In this document: in pieces, positions 46,667 to 55,050 of the stretch | How positions within the stretch are numbered: position 1 is the first letter of the stretch | How the letters are laid out: the number at the start of each line of letters is the position of its first letter | From: Microbacterium forte | GTDB lineage: Bacteria > Actinomycetota > Actinomycetes > Actinomycetales > Microbacteriaceae | Reading direction: 5' to 3' | Length of the DNA stretch: 64,000 bases | Assembly: GCF_031885415.1 (NCBI RefSeq) | Contig: NZ_CP116871.1 | Coordinates: forward strand, 1,054,001-1,118,000 | The notes under the pieces: model-generated | Told to the model about the DNA's origin: nothing | The model's input: the letters and a program-made list of their open reading frames with translations, nothing else | Databases searched by the model: none | Program-made: the position numbers and the translations under genes

Positions 46667-46717
46667 GGAGCTGCTCGCGGCGCCCTGCGGGCCCCCAGCC
46701 ACCGGAGATTGCACCTC

Positions 46718-47674
46718 GTGACCCACGCCCCCTTCGACCCGGCGTCCGCGACGATCGTCATCGTCACGTACAACCGGTCTCACCTCCTGACCGGTCTCCT
46801 CGAGAGCATCAGCGCGATGGACCCGAAGCCTGGCCATGTCGTGATCATCGACAATGCCTCGTCCGACGACACCACCGACGTCGTGGAGTCCTTCCGGCCG
46901 AAGCTCGGCACGGAGGTCGTGTACCGCCGACTCGAGACGAACACCGGCGGCTCGGGAGGTTTCAGCGAGGGCATGCGCACCGCGTACGAACTCGGCTCCG
47001 AGTGGATCTGGATGATGGACGACGACGTCGAGGTCGTCACCGACGGCCTGGCCAAGATGGGCAAGTGGGCTCCGCGCTTCAAGAGCATCCAGGGCCGCCG
47101 CTACGACTACGACGGCAGTGAGTTCTACTGGCAGTACCGGATCGCCGAGCGAATGGGCATCCCGATCCCGTTCGCTCCGTCCGGCTTCGACGCCTCCGGC
47201 TTCAAGGAGATGAACAGCGGATGCTTCGAGGGGATGTTCATCCATCGGTCCATCGTCAGGCAGATCGGTCTGCCCGACCACCGCTTCTTCATCTACTGGG
47301 ATGACCAGATGTACGGGTGGCTCGCCTCGCGCAAGACCACCGCGGTGATCGTCGACGAGTTCGTCCTGCGACGCACCCGCGAGATCAAGCAATGGGACAT
47401 GGGCATCCGTCACATGAACGCCTCGAGCAACGCCTACCGCTTCTACATCATGCGCAACCGGGCGTACATCAAGAACTACTACCGCGTGCACGGCAACTAC
47501 AACCCTGTGCTGTTCGGACTCGGGACGTCGATGACGTTCGTGAAGGAGCTCATCAGGCTGCTGTTCGTCGAGCGCACGGTGCGAGGAACGAGCAATCTGT
47601 TCCGGGGACTCAAGGAGGGCGGCAAGCTCGGCCGCGATCGCTCCTGGACGCCCATGCCCGCTCTGGAGGATTGA
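46718..47674 (+). CDS. GT2 glycosyltransferase, GlfT1-like
   Basis: This 318-residue protein has the GT2 core TIVIVTYNRSHLLTGLLESI, the substrate loop NTGGSGGFSEGMRTAYELG and the metal-binding MMDDDVEV. A second conserved block follows (NSGCFEGMFIHRSIVRQIG, then DHRFFIYWDDQMYGW). The layout matches galactofuranosyl or rhamnosyl transferases of the mycobacterial GlfT1 kind from memory. UDP-galactopyranose mutase and a Wzm/Wzt pair occur further on, which supports a galactofuranose role. The GTG at 46718 lies 11 bases after GGAG. Confidence 0.85.
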   Translation: MTHAPFDPASATIVIVTYNRSHLLTGLLESISAMDPKPGHVVIIDNASSDDTTDVVESFRPKLGTEVVYRRLETNTGGSGGFSEGMRTAYELGSEWIWMMDDDVEVVTDGLAKMGKWAPRFKSIQGRRYDYDGSEFYWQYRIAERMGIPIPFAPSGFDASGFKEMNSGCFEGMFIHRSIVRQIGLPDHRFFIYWDDQMYGWLASRKTTAVIVDEFVLRRTREIKQWDMGIRHMNASSNAYRFYIMRNRAYIKNYYRVHGNYNPVLFGLGTSMTFVKELIRLLFVERTVRGTSNLFRGLKEGGKLGRDRSWTPMPALED

Positions 47675-47678
47675 CAGC

Positions 47679-48299
47679 ATGACCGACGAACCGCAGCCGG
47701 ACCTCCGCTGGGCCCCTCTGGAGCCGAAGCCGCGCAATCGTGGTCGAGTCTGGCTCATCGTCGGACTCGTCGTCGCCGCGCTCGTCATCGTGGGAGTGCT
47801 GCTGTTCTTCCTTCTGCCGCGCGGAGAATCTCCGACCCCCGGCGCCAGCGGGTCACCGTCCCCTACCGCGTCACCGTCGGCGTCCCCGTCGATGTCGCCC
47901 TCGGCCTCGCCGACGCCGGCCCAGACCGAGGTCCCACAGCCGACGGCGGAGCCTGAGCCGACGCCGATCACGACCCCGCCACCCGCCGCAGACCCCTCGG
48001 TCGATGCCTTCCGCGGGCAGGTGCAGGGGTGGCTCGACGACGCTCTGACGGGGCTTCAGATCGCGAGTGAGACCAGCGGTCAGGACGCCACGTCCGTGAT
48101 CGAGAGCCTCCAGGCCGACGCGCAGCGGCTCGGAGAGACCGCAGCTCCTGCGTCGATCGACTCCGCCTGGGGCACCGCGGTGAACGACTACATCCAGCGG
48201 CTCAGCGCGTTGCGCTCGGAGCTCGCCTCGGGCGGACCTGCGTCAGTCGACAGTGCACGCTCTGCCGTGAACGAGCTCCGCGGCCTCGTCGGACTCTGA
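47679..48299 (+). CDS. Membrane-anchored protein with Pro/Ser/Thr-rich linker, unknown function
   Basis: This 206-residue protein has a short cytoplasmic N-terminus, one membrane helix (about residues 24-46), a low-complexity Ser/Pro/Thr stretch (about 50-105) likely to span the wall and possibly glycosylated, and a helical C-terminal domain of about 100 residues. It begins five bases after the GT2 gene, so it is probably co-translated with it. I recognise no family. Confidence 0.75.
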   Translation: MTDEPQPDLRWAPLEPKPRNRGRVWLIVGLVVAALVIVGVLLFFLLPRGESPTPGASGSPSPTASPSASPSMSPSASPTPAQTEVPQPTAEPEPTPITTPPPAADPSVDAFRGQVQGWLDDALTGLQIASETSGQDATSVIESLQADAQRLGETAAPASIDSAWGTAVNDYIQRLSALRSELASGGPASVDSARSAVNELRGLVGL

Positions 48300-48327
48300 C
48301 CGCGAGCGAGTCCTGCTCCGAGCGAGC

Positions 48328-48693
48328 TCAGTCGACGCCGGATTCGAGGCGGCGCAGGCGCTCCTCGTAGTGGGCGGCGAGTTCGAGTCGGATTCGCGCG
48401 CGCTCGTGTTCTGCCTGAGCACGGCTCAGCGCGCCGTCGGGATCCAGGTCTCCCGCATCGAGCCGCACACGAAGCCACTCGAAGCGCTGCTCGAGCGCCG
48501 CCACCTGGGGGGCGATGCGATCGAACTCGGATCTGATGTACGAGAAGTCCGCCTGGGTGCCGGCGAGGCGCGCCTCGTAATCGCGCTGTGCGTTCTCGAA
48601 CTGCTCGACGGCGCGGCCGAGCCTGGCGTCCACTCTCGCGTCCACACGGCGTTCGACGACGGCGTCCAGTCTGCGACGGAGTCGGTTCAGCAT
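48328..48693 (-). CDS. Small charged coiled-coil protein
   Basis: This 121-residue protein is predicted helical throughout, very rich in Arg, Glu and Leu (for example VERRVDARVDARLGRAVEQF) and without a signal peptide. GAGG lies five bases before the ATG. It lies immediately downstream of the sialyltransferase-like gene on the same strand, 43 bases away. It could be an accessory factor for the glycosyltransferases, but nothing in the sequence shows that. Confidence 0.65.
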   Translation of the reverse strand: MLNRLRRRLDAVVERRVDARVDARLGRAVEQFENAQRDYEARLAGTQADFSYIRSEFDRIAPQVAALEQRFEWLRVRLDAGDLDPDGALSRAQAEHERARIRLELAAHYEERLRRLESGVD

Positions 48694-48736
48694 TCAGTCC
48701 TCAATCATTCGGGTGATTGTCGATGGTCTGTGAAGT

Positions 48737-49435
48737 TCAGCGGTGATAGCCGACGCGGCCGGATTCGATCCAGCCTCGCACGAGCTCCGATTCCAGGTCG
48801 ATCCGGTGCTCCGCGCCCACAGCCGAGGGATCGCCGTAGGCGTGGTTCCAGGAAGTCTGATCCGGGGCGTCGACGAATGAGAATCCGGCGGCATCGACCT
48901 GAGCTTCAGGGAACAGACGCGTCGCGATCCACAGCATCACGGTTCCCGTCGTCGCCCACTGGCCGCCGCTGCGCGGATCAGCGCCCATCGCCTCACCGAG
49001 GGGCAGCACCACCTCGCGGTTCGGCATCGTCACGATCCCGAGATCAGCAGGCCAGAAAGCGGGAAGCTTCGGATTCTCCCAGAGCAGGCGCCCCGGTTCG
49101 ATCATGAGATAGAGGCGCTCGGAATACCCGTCGAAGAACCAGGGGGTCGGCCGCACACCGCGGTTGAACACCACGACGTCGGCACGGCGCCCGACCGACG
49201 GTGCTCCGTCGATGTCATCCACGCGGAAGCCGTTGACTCGGAACACGACGTCCGCCGTATCGATCATCTCGGCCCGGTGGTCGGACGGCTCGAGTGGCTG
49301 ATTGCCGACGACGGCGATCCGGCGCACCGGGGCCGTCCTGGCGTACGCGCTGACGAGAGGACGGAGGCGGTCGTAGAACCCCGCCTCACCGGCCATCGCC
49401 GTGTCATCACCGACAAGCTCCGTCACACGCCCCAT
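48737..49435 (-). CDS. Sialyltransferase-like protein (GT29-type motifs), candidate pseudaminic acid transferase
   Basis: This 232-residue soluble protein has a segment matching sialyl motif L of animal sialyltransferases: RIAVVGNQPLEPSD, then IDTADVVFRVNG and VGRRADVVVFN (residues 39-91). A motif S-like WATTGTVMLWIATRLF...VDAAGF follows (160-185), and then a motif VS-like H210-x4-E215 (HRIDLE). In that family the VS histidine is the catalytic base. There is no cysteine at all, so the disulfide that links motifs L and S in animal enzymes is missing. There is no membrane helix. It is divergent from pseI. Transfer of pseudaminic acid from its CMP form is an inference. Confidence 0.7.
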   Translation of the reverse strand: MGRVTELVGDDTAMAGEAGFYDRLRPLVSAYARTAPVRRIAVVGNQPLEPSDHRAEMIDTADVVFRVNGFRVDDIDGAPSVGRRADVVVFNRGVRPTPWFFDGYSERLYLMIEPGRLLWENPKLPAFWPADLGIVTMPNREVVLPLGEAMGADPRSGGQWATTGTVMLWIATRLFPEAQVDAAGFSFVDAPDQTSWNHAYGDPSAVGAEHRIDLESELVRGWIESGRVGYHR

Positions 49436-49443
49436 GAGACCTC

Positions 49444-49449
49444 AGCTTA
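49444..49449 (-). promoter_or_regulatory. -10 element upstream of the sialyltransferase-like gene
   Basis: TAAGCT on the minus strand lies eight bases before the ATG, consistent with leaderless transcription. Confidence 0.4.
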
Positions 49450-49505
49450 GGGCACGCCGACAGCGACCCCCGCGGCACGGCGGTGAGTCCTCGACAGGAC
49501 CCGTC

Positions 49506-49511
49506 TAGAGT
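49506..49511 (+). promoter_or_regulatory. -10 element of a probable leaderless promoter (pseI)
   Basis: TAGAGT lies seven bases before the GTG at 49519. Confidence 0.5.
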
Positions 49512-49518
49512 TGTCGGC

Positions 49519-50580
49519 GTGACTTCTTCGCAGACCATCCAGCTCTCCACGGCGAGCATCGGCCCCGGCTCGCCGGTGTTCACGATCGCTGAGATGTCGG
49601 GAAACCACAACGGCGACCTCGATCGCGCGCTCGCGATCGTCGACGCCGTCGCCGCCACGGGTGCCGATGCCCTCAAGATCCAGACGTACACGGCCGACAC
49701 CCTCACGATCGATTCGGACAAGCCCGCCTTCCAGGTCGCGAGCGACCACGGTCTGTGGGGCGGCCGCAACCTGTACTCCCTGTATCAGGAGGCGCACACG
49801 CCGTGGGAGTGGCACGCGCCGATCTTCGAGCGCGCACGGAGCCACGGACTCATCCCGTTCTCCACCCCGTTCGACCCGAGCTCGGTCTCGTTCCTCGAGG
49901 AGCTGGGCGTGGAGATGTACAAGACGGCGTCCGCCGAGATCATCGACCTGCCGCTTCTCCGCGAGGTCGCCCGCACCGGCAAGCCGATGATCGTGTCCAC
50001 CGGCATGGCGACGCTGTCGGAGATCGACGCGGCCGTCACCGCGATCCGCGGCGCCGGCGGCACGGAGCTGGTGCTCCTGGCCTGCACCGCCGCCTACCCC
50101 GCGGTTCCCGAGGAGGCGCGGTTGGGCAACATCGAGGCGCTGCGGAACGCATTCGATCTCCCGGTGGGGCTCTCGGACCACACGCTCGGCATCGGAGTCG
50201 CAGTCGCGTCTGCAGCCCTCGGTGCGGTCGTGATCGAGAAGCACGTCACGCTCGACCGCACGGATGGCGGCGTCGACGCGGACTTCTCTCTCACGCCCGA
50301 CGAGTTCCACGCCCTCGTCATCGCCTCCGAGCAGGCGCGTGTCGCGTCGGCGAGCGGCGTATCGTTCGGACCGACAGCACAGGAGGAAGCGGTTCTCGCC
50401 CTCCGCCGGTCTCTGTTCGTCGTCGCCGACGTGCGTGCCGGCGACAGCGTGGGTCCCGAGAACGTGCGCTCGATCCGCCCGGCCGGAGGACTCCGCCCCG
50501 ATGACTTCGCCCTCGTGAGCGGACGCACGTTCACGAGAGACGTCGAACGCGGCACGCCGCTGACCTGGGACGTGCTCTAG
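49519..50580 (+). CDS. pseI: Pseudaminic acid synthase
   Basis: This NeuB-family enzyme condenses PEP with 2,4-diacetamido-2,4,6-trideoxy-L-altrose to form pseudaminic acid. The 353-residue protein has the N-terminal TIM-barrel motif IAEMSGNHNGDLDRAL and the PseI-type stretches DALKIQTYTADTLTID and LYQEAHTPWEWH, which separate it from sialic and legionaminic acid synthases. The C-terminal antifreeze/SAF domain follows (RRSLFVVADVRAGDSVGPEN). The start is the GTG at 49519, set by the -10 element. It converges on the fused pseG-pseH gene. Confidence 0.92.
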   Translation: MTSSQTIQLSTASIGPGSPVFTIAEMSGNHNGDLDRALAIVDAVAATGADALKIQTYTADTLTIDSDKPAFQVASDHGLWGGRNLYSLYQEAHTPWEWHAPIFERARSHGLIPFSTPFDPSSVSFLEELGVEMYKTASAEIIDLPLLREVARTGKPMIVSTGMATLSEIDAAVTAIRGAGGTELVLLACTAAYPAVPEEARLGNIEALRNAFDLPVGLSDHTLGIGVAVASAALGAVVIEKHVTLDRTDGGVDADFSLTPDEFHALVIASEQARVASASGVSFGPTAQEEAVLALRRSLFVVADVRAGDSVGPENVRSIRPAGGLRPDDFALVSGRTFTRDVERGTPLTWDVL

Positions 50581-50589
50581 GTCACGCCG

Positions 50590-52074
50590 TTACGACAGCC
50601 GCCATCGCGCCACCGTGAGGAAGCCGTCCTCATCCGCAGGCAGATGCGGAAGATAGCCGGCGCGCTCGAACAGCCGACGAGACGCCGCGTTGTCGCGGTG
50701 CACGACAGCGACCAGCCGGATCGGGGGCAGCTCAGAGAGCGCGCTCTCCGCCGCCTGGACCGCCGATGCAGCGACACCGCGACCACGCATCTCGGGGGCG
50801 ACCGTGATCGAGATCTCCCATGCGTCTGCCGACCTCCTGTCCCAGCGGCACGTGGCGACCGGCATCCCTTCTGACTCGATCATGAGCAGCAGACGATCGG
50901 GATCCTCGAGGCTTCTCGCGAGCCACTCATCGTGCGATCCTCGGTCGATCTCGCCGCGCGAGCGGGAGTTCAGGCGGACTGTGGGGTCGTTGCGCCACTC
51001 GAAGAGCTTCTGGCCATCGTCGATCATCGCCGGACGAGCGCTCAGCGCAGTCCGAGGTCCGACCTGAGGAGGCGTGCTCAGCAGCTGCTCCCAGGAGGTC
51101 ACGATGCGCCAGCTGCCGAGGCCGTCGACGATGCGTTTCAGGGCGGCAGCCGTCTCGGCGAGCGATTCCGGCGATTCGAGAAGATCGGCGAGCAGGCCGA
51201 TACGCTCCTCGAGGCTCTGATGGGGCGGCTCTCCCAGCCCGATGGCGAGCCCCCGCTCGACGACCTGGCGGTAGCCGACGCGCTGGTTGTCCGCCACGCA
51301 TACCAGTGCCATCGGAAGACCCATGCACGCGAAGTCCCAGACGGAGGTTCCCGCCGCGGTCACGGCCAGATCGTGATCTCGGGCGATCGCGGGGAGGTCG
51401 TCGACGAAACCCAGGACCTCGACGGCGTGGCGCGAAGATTCGGCGGCTGAGACGACTTCCTCGCGGCGTCGGGGGTCGATCACGGTGATCTGCACCTCGG
51501 AGGGCAGACGATCGAAGGCGGTGACGACACGAGCGGTCACTCCGTGGGGATCCGTGCCGCCCATCACGACGAGCACCCGAGGCACGGCCGAGGGTGTCGT
51601 CCGCACATCGCGCTGCGCCAGCACCTGCGCGCGCACGACCGCGGCGTCGATGCCCGCCAGATGGCTCAGGCTGCGCTCCGGGTCCACGAAAGTGCGCTCG
51701 GATGCCAGGTTGGCATCGATCGCGAGATCGGCGTCGCGCACGCCGAACGGACCGTCCTGCATGTTGCTGATCAGCGGTCCGACGGACGAGAGATCCGGGA
51801 TCTCCCGGTAGCTGTCCAGATGGATCACGTCGACGCCACGCGCGAGATCGGCGAAGTCGCCGATGCTCACCTCGGCCCCCTGCGTCGTGACGAGCGGCAG
51901 GTCTGGATCCATCCGGCGCAGGGTGTCCGCACCTGCCTCGTCGACATCGCCGAACACCGTCGCCGACCACCCGCGGTCGCGCGCGATGCGAGCCACCGTG
52001 AGCGTGCGCATGAGGTGTCCCATGCCCGACTCGACACCGGCGTTGCAGTGCAGCAGGACCCGTCGCCCGCTCAT
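50590..52074 (-). CDS. pseGH: Fused UDP-sugar hydrolase (PseG) and N-acetyltransferase (PseH)
   Basis: This 494-residue protein joins two steps of pseudaminic acid synthesis. Residues 1-335 are PseG-like, with the N-terminal GMGHLMRTLTVA loop and the MGGTDPHGVTARV motif of GT-B-fold UDP-sugar hydrolases, which release UDP. Residues from about 342 form a GNAT domain: FEWRNDPTVRLNSRSRGEI, then ISITVAPEMRGRGVAASAV, the acetyl-CoA loop. This acetylates the 4-amino group. The ATG at 52074 has a strong GGAGGAGAGGG upstream. It is divergent from pseB. Confidence 0.9.
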   Translation of the reverse strand: MSGRRVLLHCNAGVESGMGHLMRTLTVARIARDRGWSATVFGDVDEAGADTLRRMDPDLPLVTTQGAEVSIGDFADLARGVDVIHLDSYREIPDLSSVGPLISNMQDGPFGVRDADLAIDANLASERTFVDPERSLSHLAGIDAAVVRAQVLAQRDVRTTPSAVPRVLVVMGGTDPHGVTARVVTAFDRLPSEVQITVIDPRRREEVVSAAESSRHAVEVLGFVDDLPAIARDHDLAVTAAGTSVWDFACMGLPMALVCVADNQRVGYRQVVERGLAIGLGEPPHQSLEERIGLLADLLESPESLAETAAALKRIVDGLGSWRIVTSWEQLLSTPPQVGPRTALSARPAMIDDGQKLFEWRNDPTVRLNSRSRGEIDRGSHDEWLARSLEDPDRLLLMIESEGMPVATCRWDRRSADAWEISITVAPEMRGRGVAASAVQAAESALSELPPIRLVAVVHRDNAASRRLFERAGYLPHLPADEDGFLTVARWRLS

Positions 52075-52115
52075 CGCTCGTCCCTCTCCTCCGGGGCGCG
52101 CCTGCGCCCACCCGA

Positions 52116-52121
52116 TAGGAT
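52116..52121 (+). promoter_or_regulatory. Possible -10 element of the pseB-pseC-pseF operon
   Basis: TAGGAT lies 59 bases before the GTG of pseB, in the divergent gap shared with pseGH. Confidence 0.35.
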
Positions 52122-52180
52122 AGGCCGGGCATGGAACAACCCGAGCATCCATGCGATCACGACAACGCTGAGGAGACAGA

Positions 52181-53170
52181 GTGTCGGTTCTCGAGGGCGC
52201 GAGCATCCTCATCACAGGCGGCACCGGGTCGTTCGGCAAGGCGTTCATACGGCATGCCCTGGCCCACCTCAACCCCCGGCGTCTGGTCATCTTCTCGCGT
52301 GACGAGCTCAAGCAGTACGAGGTGCGACAGCAGTTCGGCGACGACCCCCGGCTGCGATGGTTCATCGGCGACATCCGCGACGAACGACGTCTCGTTCGTG
52401 CGCTGCACGGCGTCGACTACGTGGTGCATGCCGCGGCGCTCAAGCAGGTGGACACCGCCGAGTACAACCCGTTCGAGTTCGTGAAGACGAACATCCTGGG
52501 CAGCCAGAACGTGATCGAGGCATCGATCGACGCCGGAGTGAAGCGCGTCGTGGCGCTCTCGACCGACAAGGCCTCGAGCCCGATCAACCTGTACGGCGCG
52601 ACGAAGCTCACCGCCGACAAGCTCTTCATCACGGGCAACCACTACGCCGCCGCCTACGACACGCGATTCGCGGTGGTGCGCTACGGCAACGTCATGGGAT
52701 CACGCGGCTCGGTCATCCCGTTCTTCTCCCGTCTGGGCGCCGAGGGCAAGCCGCTGCCGATCACCGATCTGCGGTGCACCCGGTTCTTCATCACACTCCC
52801 CCAGGCCGTCGAGATGGTGGTCGACACGTTCGAGCTCATGCAGGGCGGCGAGCTGCTCGTCCCCCGCATCCCCTCGATGAAGGTCACGGACCTCGCCCAC
52901 GCCGTCGTGCCGGGAGCCGAGCTCGTCGACGTGGGTCTGCGCCCGGGCGAGAAGCTGCACGAGGAGATGATCAGCCCGGAGGAGGGCCGCCGCGCGGTGA
53001 CGGTCAGCGACGGCAAGTACTTCATCATCCAGCCCGACCTCGCCTCGTGGGGCTATCAGATGCCCGCCGGCGCCGTGCCTGTGCCCGAGGGCTTCGCCTA
53101 TCGCTCGGACAGCAACGACCGCTGGTACTCGCAGGCGGAGATCGCGGAGATCATCGAGGCGGGGATCTGA
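52181..53170 (+). CDS. pseB: UDP-N-acetylglucosamine 4,6-dehydratase (5-inverting)
   Basis: PseB makes UDP-2-acetamido-2,6-dideoxy-beta-L-arabino-hexos-4-ulose, the first step toward pseudaminic acid. The 329-residue extended short-chain dehydrogenase has the nucleotide-binding ILITGGTGSFGKAF and the active-site block LSTDKASSPINLYGATK, with the tyrosine and lysine retained. RYGNVMGSRGSVIPFF and TDLRCTRFFITLPQAVEMV are typical of PseB. GAGGAGA lies just before the GTG. It is the first gene of a tight pseB-pseC-pseF operon. Confidence 0.95.
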   Translation: MSVLEGASILITGGTGSFGKAFIRHALAHLNPRRLVIFSRDELKQYEVRQQFGDDPRLRWFIGDIRDERRLVRALHGVDYVVHAAALKQVDTAEYNPFEFVKTNILGSQNVIEASIDAGVKRVVALSTDKASSPINLYGATKLTADKLFITGNHYAAAYDTRFAVVRYGNVMGSRGSVIPFFSRLGAEGKPLPITDLRCTRFFITLPQAVEMVVDTFELMQGGELLVPRIPSMKVTDLAHAVVPGAELVDVGLRPGEKLHEEMISPEEGRRAVTVSDGKYFIIQPDLASWGYQMPAGAVPVPEGFAYRSDSNDRWYSQAEIAEIIEAGI

Positions 53171-53172
53171 CC

Positions 53173-54297
53173 GTGCTGCCGTACGGACGTCAGTCGATCT
53201 CGGAGGACGACATCCAGGCCGTCGTCGACGTGCTCCGCGGCGACTGGCTCACGACGGGTCCGGCGGTCGCCGCCTTCGAAGCGCGACTCGGCGAGGTCGC
53301 CGGAGGGCACCGGGCGATCACCGCGACCTCGGGCACAGCAGCGCTCCACATGGCGTACGGCGCCGCAGGGGTCACCCGCGGTGACACCGTGATCTCGACG
53401 CCCATGACCTTCATCGCCACGACGGCGATGGCGTCGGTCCTCGGTGCGAACATCGTCTTCGCCGATGTCGAGGAAGACACGGCGCTGATCGACCCGGATG
53501 CGGTCGACGCGCTCATCGATGAGCGCACCAAGGTGATCGCCGCCGTCGACTACGCCGGCCATCCTGCGGATTACGACCGGCTCTCCGCTGCGGCCGCACG
53601 GGTCGACGCGCTCGTCCTCGATGACGCCGCGCATTCGATCGGCAGCACGTACAAGGGCCGACCGGTCGGTGATCTCGCGGATCTGACGACCTTCTCGTTC
53701 TTCCCCACCAAGAACCTCACGACCGGCGAGGGCGGCGCCCTCGTCGCCAAAGATCCGCTGATCGCACAGCGCGCGCACGAGTTCCATTTCATCGGGCTCG
53801 TGCGCGACGCGGACCGCTTCGCGGTGACGACCGAAGGCGCCTGGCATCAGGAGGTGCACGAGTTCGGCTTCAACTATCGCCTCGACGACATCGCCTGCGC
53901 ACTCGGCCTCTCCCAGCTCGCACGGCTCGACACGTTCAGACGGCGACGCGCCGAGATCACTCGTCGCTACGACGCGGCCCTCGCGGGCATCGACGGGGTT
54001 CGCACGCCGATCCAGCGCGACGACGTCGAACTGATCCGGCATCTCTACCCGGTGCGCATCCTCGATCAGCGCCGTCGAGAGGTCTTCGACCGGATGCGTG
54101 CAGACGGCATCGGTGTGCAGGTCAACTACATGCCCGTGTACTGGCACCCCGTCTATACGGATGCCGGCTACCGCCGCGGCATGTGCCCCAATGCCGAAGC
54201 GTTCTACGCCGAGGAGCTCTCGCTCCCCATCCACCCGGAACTGACCGACGACCAGGTCGACCAGGTCGTCGAGTCGCTGGTCAGGGCTCTGCATTGA
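53173..54297 (+). CDS. pseC: UDP-4-amino-4,6-dideoxy-N-acetyl-beta-L-altrosamine transaminase
   Basis: PseC is a PLP aminotransferase of the DegT/DnrJ/EryC1 family that adds the 4-amino group to the PseB product. The 374-residue protein has the conserved N-terminal PYGRQSISEDDIQAVVDVL, the ATSGTAALHMAY motif and the cofactor lysine in FFPTKNLTTGEGG. GTG at 53173 lies two bases after the pseB stop. Longer frames upstream run through pseB and are not real. Confidence 0.95.
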   Translation: MLPYGRQSISEDDIQAVVDVLRGDWLTTGPAVAAFEARLGEVAGGHRAITATSGTAALHMAYGAAGVTRGDTVISTPMTFIATTAMASVLGANIVFADVEEDTALIDPDAVDALIDERTKVIAAVDYAGHPADYDRLSAAAARVDALVLDDAAHSIGSTYKGRPVGDLADLTTFSFFPTKNLTTGEGGALVAKDPLIAQRAHEFHFIGLVRDADRFAVTTEGAWHQEVHEFGFNYRLDDIACALGLSQLARLDTFRRRRAEITRRYDAALAGIDGVRTPIQRDDVELIRHLYPVRILDQRRREVFDRMRADGIGVQVNYMPVYWHPVYTDAGYRRGMCPNAEAFYAEELSLPIHPELTDDQVDQVVESLVRALH

Positions 54298-55025
54298 CAC
54301 GCATCGGGATCATCACCCAGGCGCGGATGACCAGCAGTCGCCTTCCGGGAAAGGTGCTGATCCCGGCTGGCGGCCGCTCGATGCTCGATCACCACATCGA
54401 CAGGCTCAGCAGCGCCGATCTGCCCGTCGTCCTCGCCACGACGACGAACGCCGCTGACGACCCTCTCGCGGATCTGGGGCATCGGCGAGGGATCGAGGTC
54501 TTCCGCGGCAGCGAGGGTGACGTCCTGAGCAGGTTCGCGGGGGCGGCCTCTTCCGCAGGGCTCGATGTCGTCGTCAGAGTGACGTCGGACTGCCCTCTGA
54601 TCGATGCCGCGTTGATCTCCGATGGCGTCCGCCGGTTCGTCGAGCTGGATGATCCTCACGCCCACGTCTCCAACGTCCTCGAACGGACGTACCCGCGCGG
54701 GTTCGACTTCGAGGTCTTCGCTGCGTCCGCCCTCGCCGAGGCCGACAGGAACGCCACCGAGCCGGCCGAGCGCGAACACGTCACCCCGTACCTCTACACA
54801 GGACGATCGCCGCGTTCGAGCATCCACTCGATCACCCAGCAGGTCGATGCCTCGCACTATCGGGTGACCCTGGACACTCCGGAGGACCTCACCGTCATCC
54901 GGGCGCTCATCGAGGACCACGGCGCTGCCGGGCTGGACGTCTCCGAGATCGTGGCCGTCCTCGACTCTCATCCGGAGCTCGCCGCGATCAACTCCCACGT
55001 CGAGCAGAAGAAACTCGGCGAATGA
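54294..55025 (+). CDS. pseF: CMP-pseudaminic acid cytidylyltransferase, SpsF-type
   Basis: This 243-residue protein of the SpsF/cytidylyltransferase_3 family has IGIITQARMTSSRLPGKVL at the N-terminus, the nucleotide-binding loop of CMP-sugar synthetases, and VVRVTSDCPLIDAALI with the metal-binding aspartate. PseF-type enzymes make the activated CMP-pseudaminic acid. The TTG start overlaps the pseC stop (TTGA), an uncommon start but the first in frame that keeps the conserved domain. It completes the six activities of the pathway. The SpsF name comes from spore-coat genes but does not imply sporulation. Confidence 0.87.
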   Translation: MTRIGIITQARMTSSRLPGKVLIPAGGRSMLDHHIDRLSSADLPVVLATTTNAADDPLADLGHRRGIEVFRGSEGDVLSRFAGAASSAGLDVVVRVTSDCPLIDAALISDGVRRFVELDDPHAHVSNVLERTYPRGFDFEVFAASALAEADRNATEPAEREHVTPYLYTGRSPRSSIHSITQQVDASHYRVTLDTPEDLTVIRALIEDHGAAGLDVSEIVAVLDSHPELAAINSHVEQKKLGE

Positions 55026-55050
55026 CCGTGAGGACGGCCGCCCGCCCGCG

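Noticed and set aside
49519..50580. Sialic acid (NeuB) or legionaminic acid synthase for this NeuB-family protein
   Set aside because: The TPWEWH and QTYTADTLTID stretches and the accompanying pseB, pseC, pseG and pseH set fit pseudaminic acid; no 2-epimerase of the NeuC type is present.
52357..53172. An upstream extension of pseC through pseB
   Set aside because: It is a shifted-frame reading of pseB. The conserved start of PseC is at 53173, two bases after the pseB stop.
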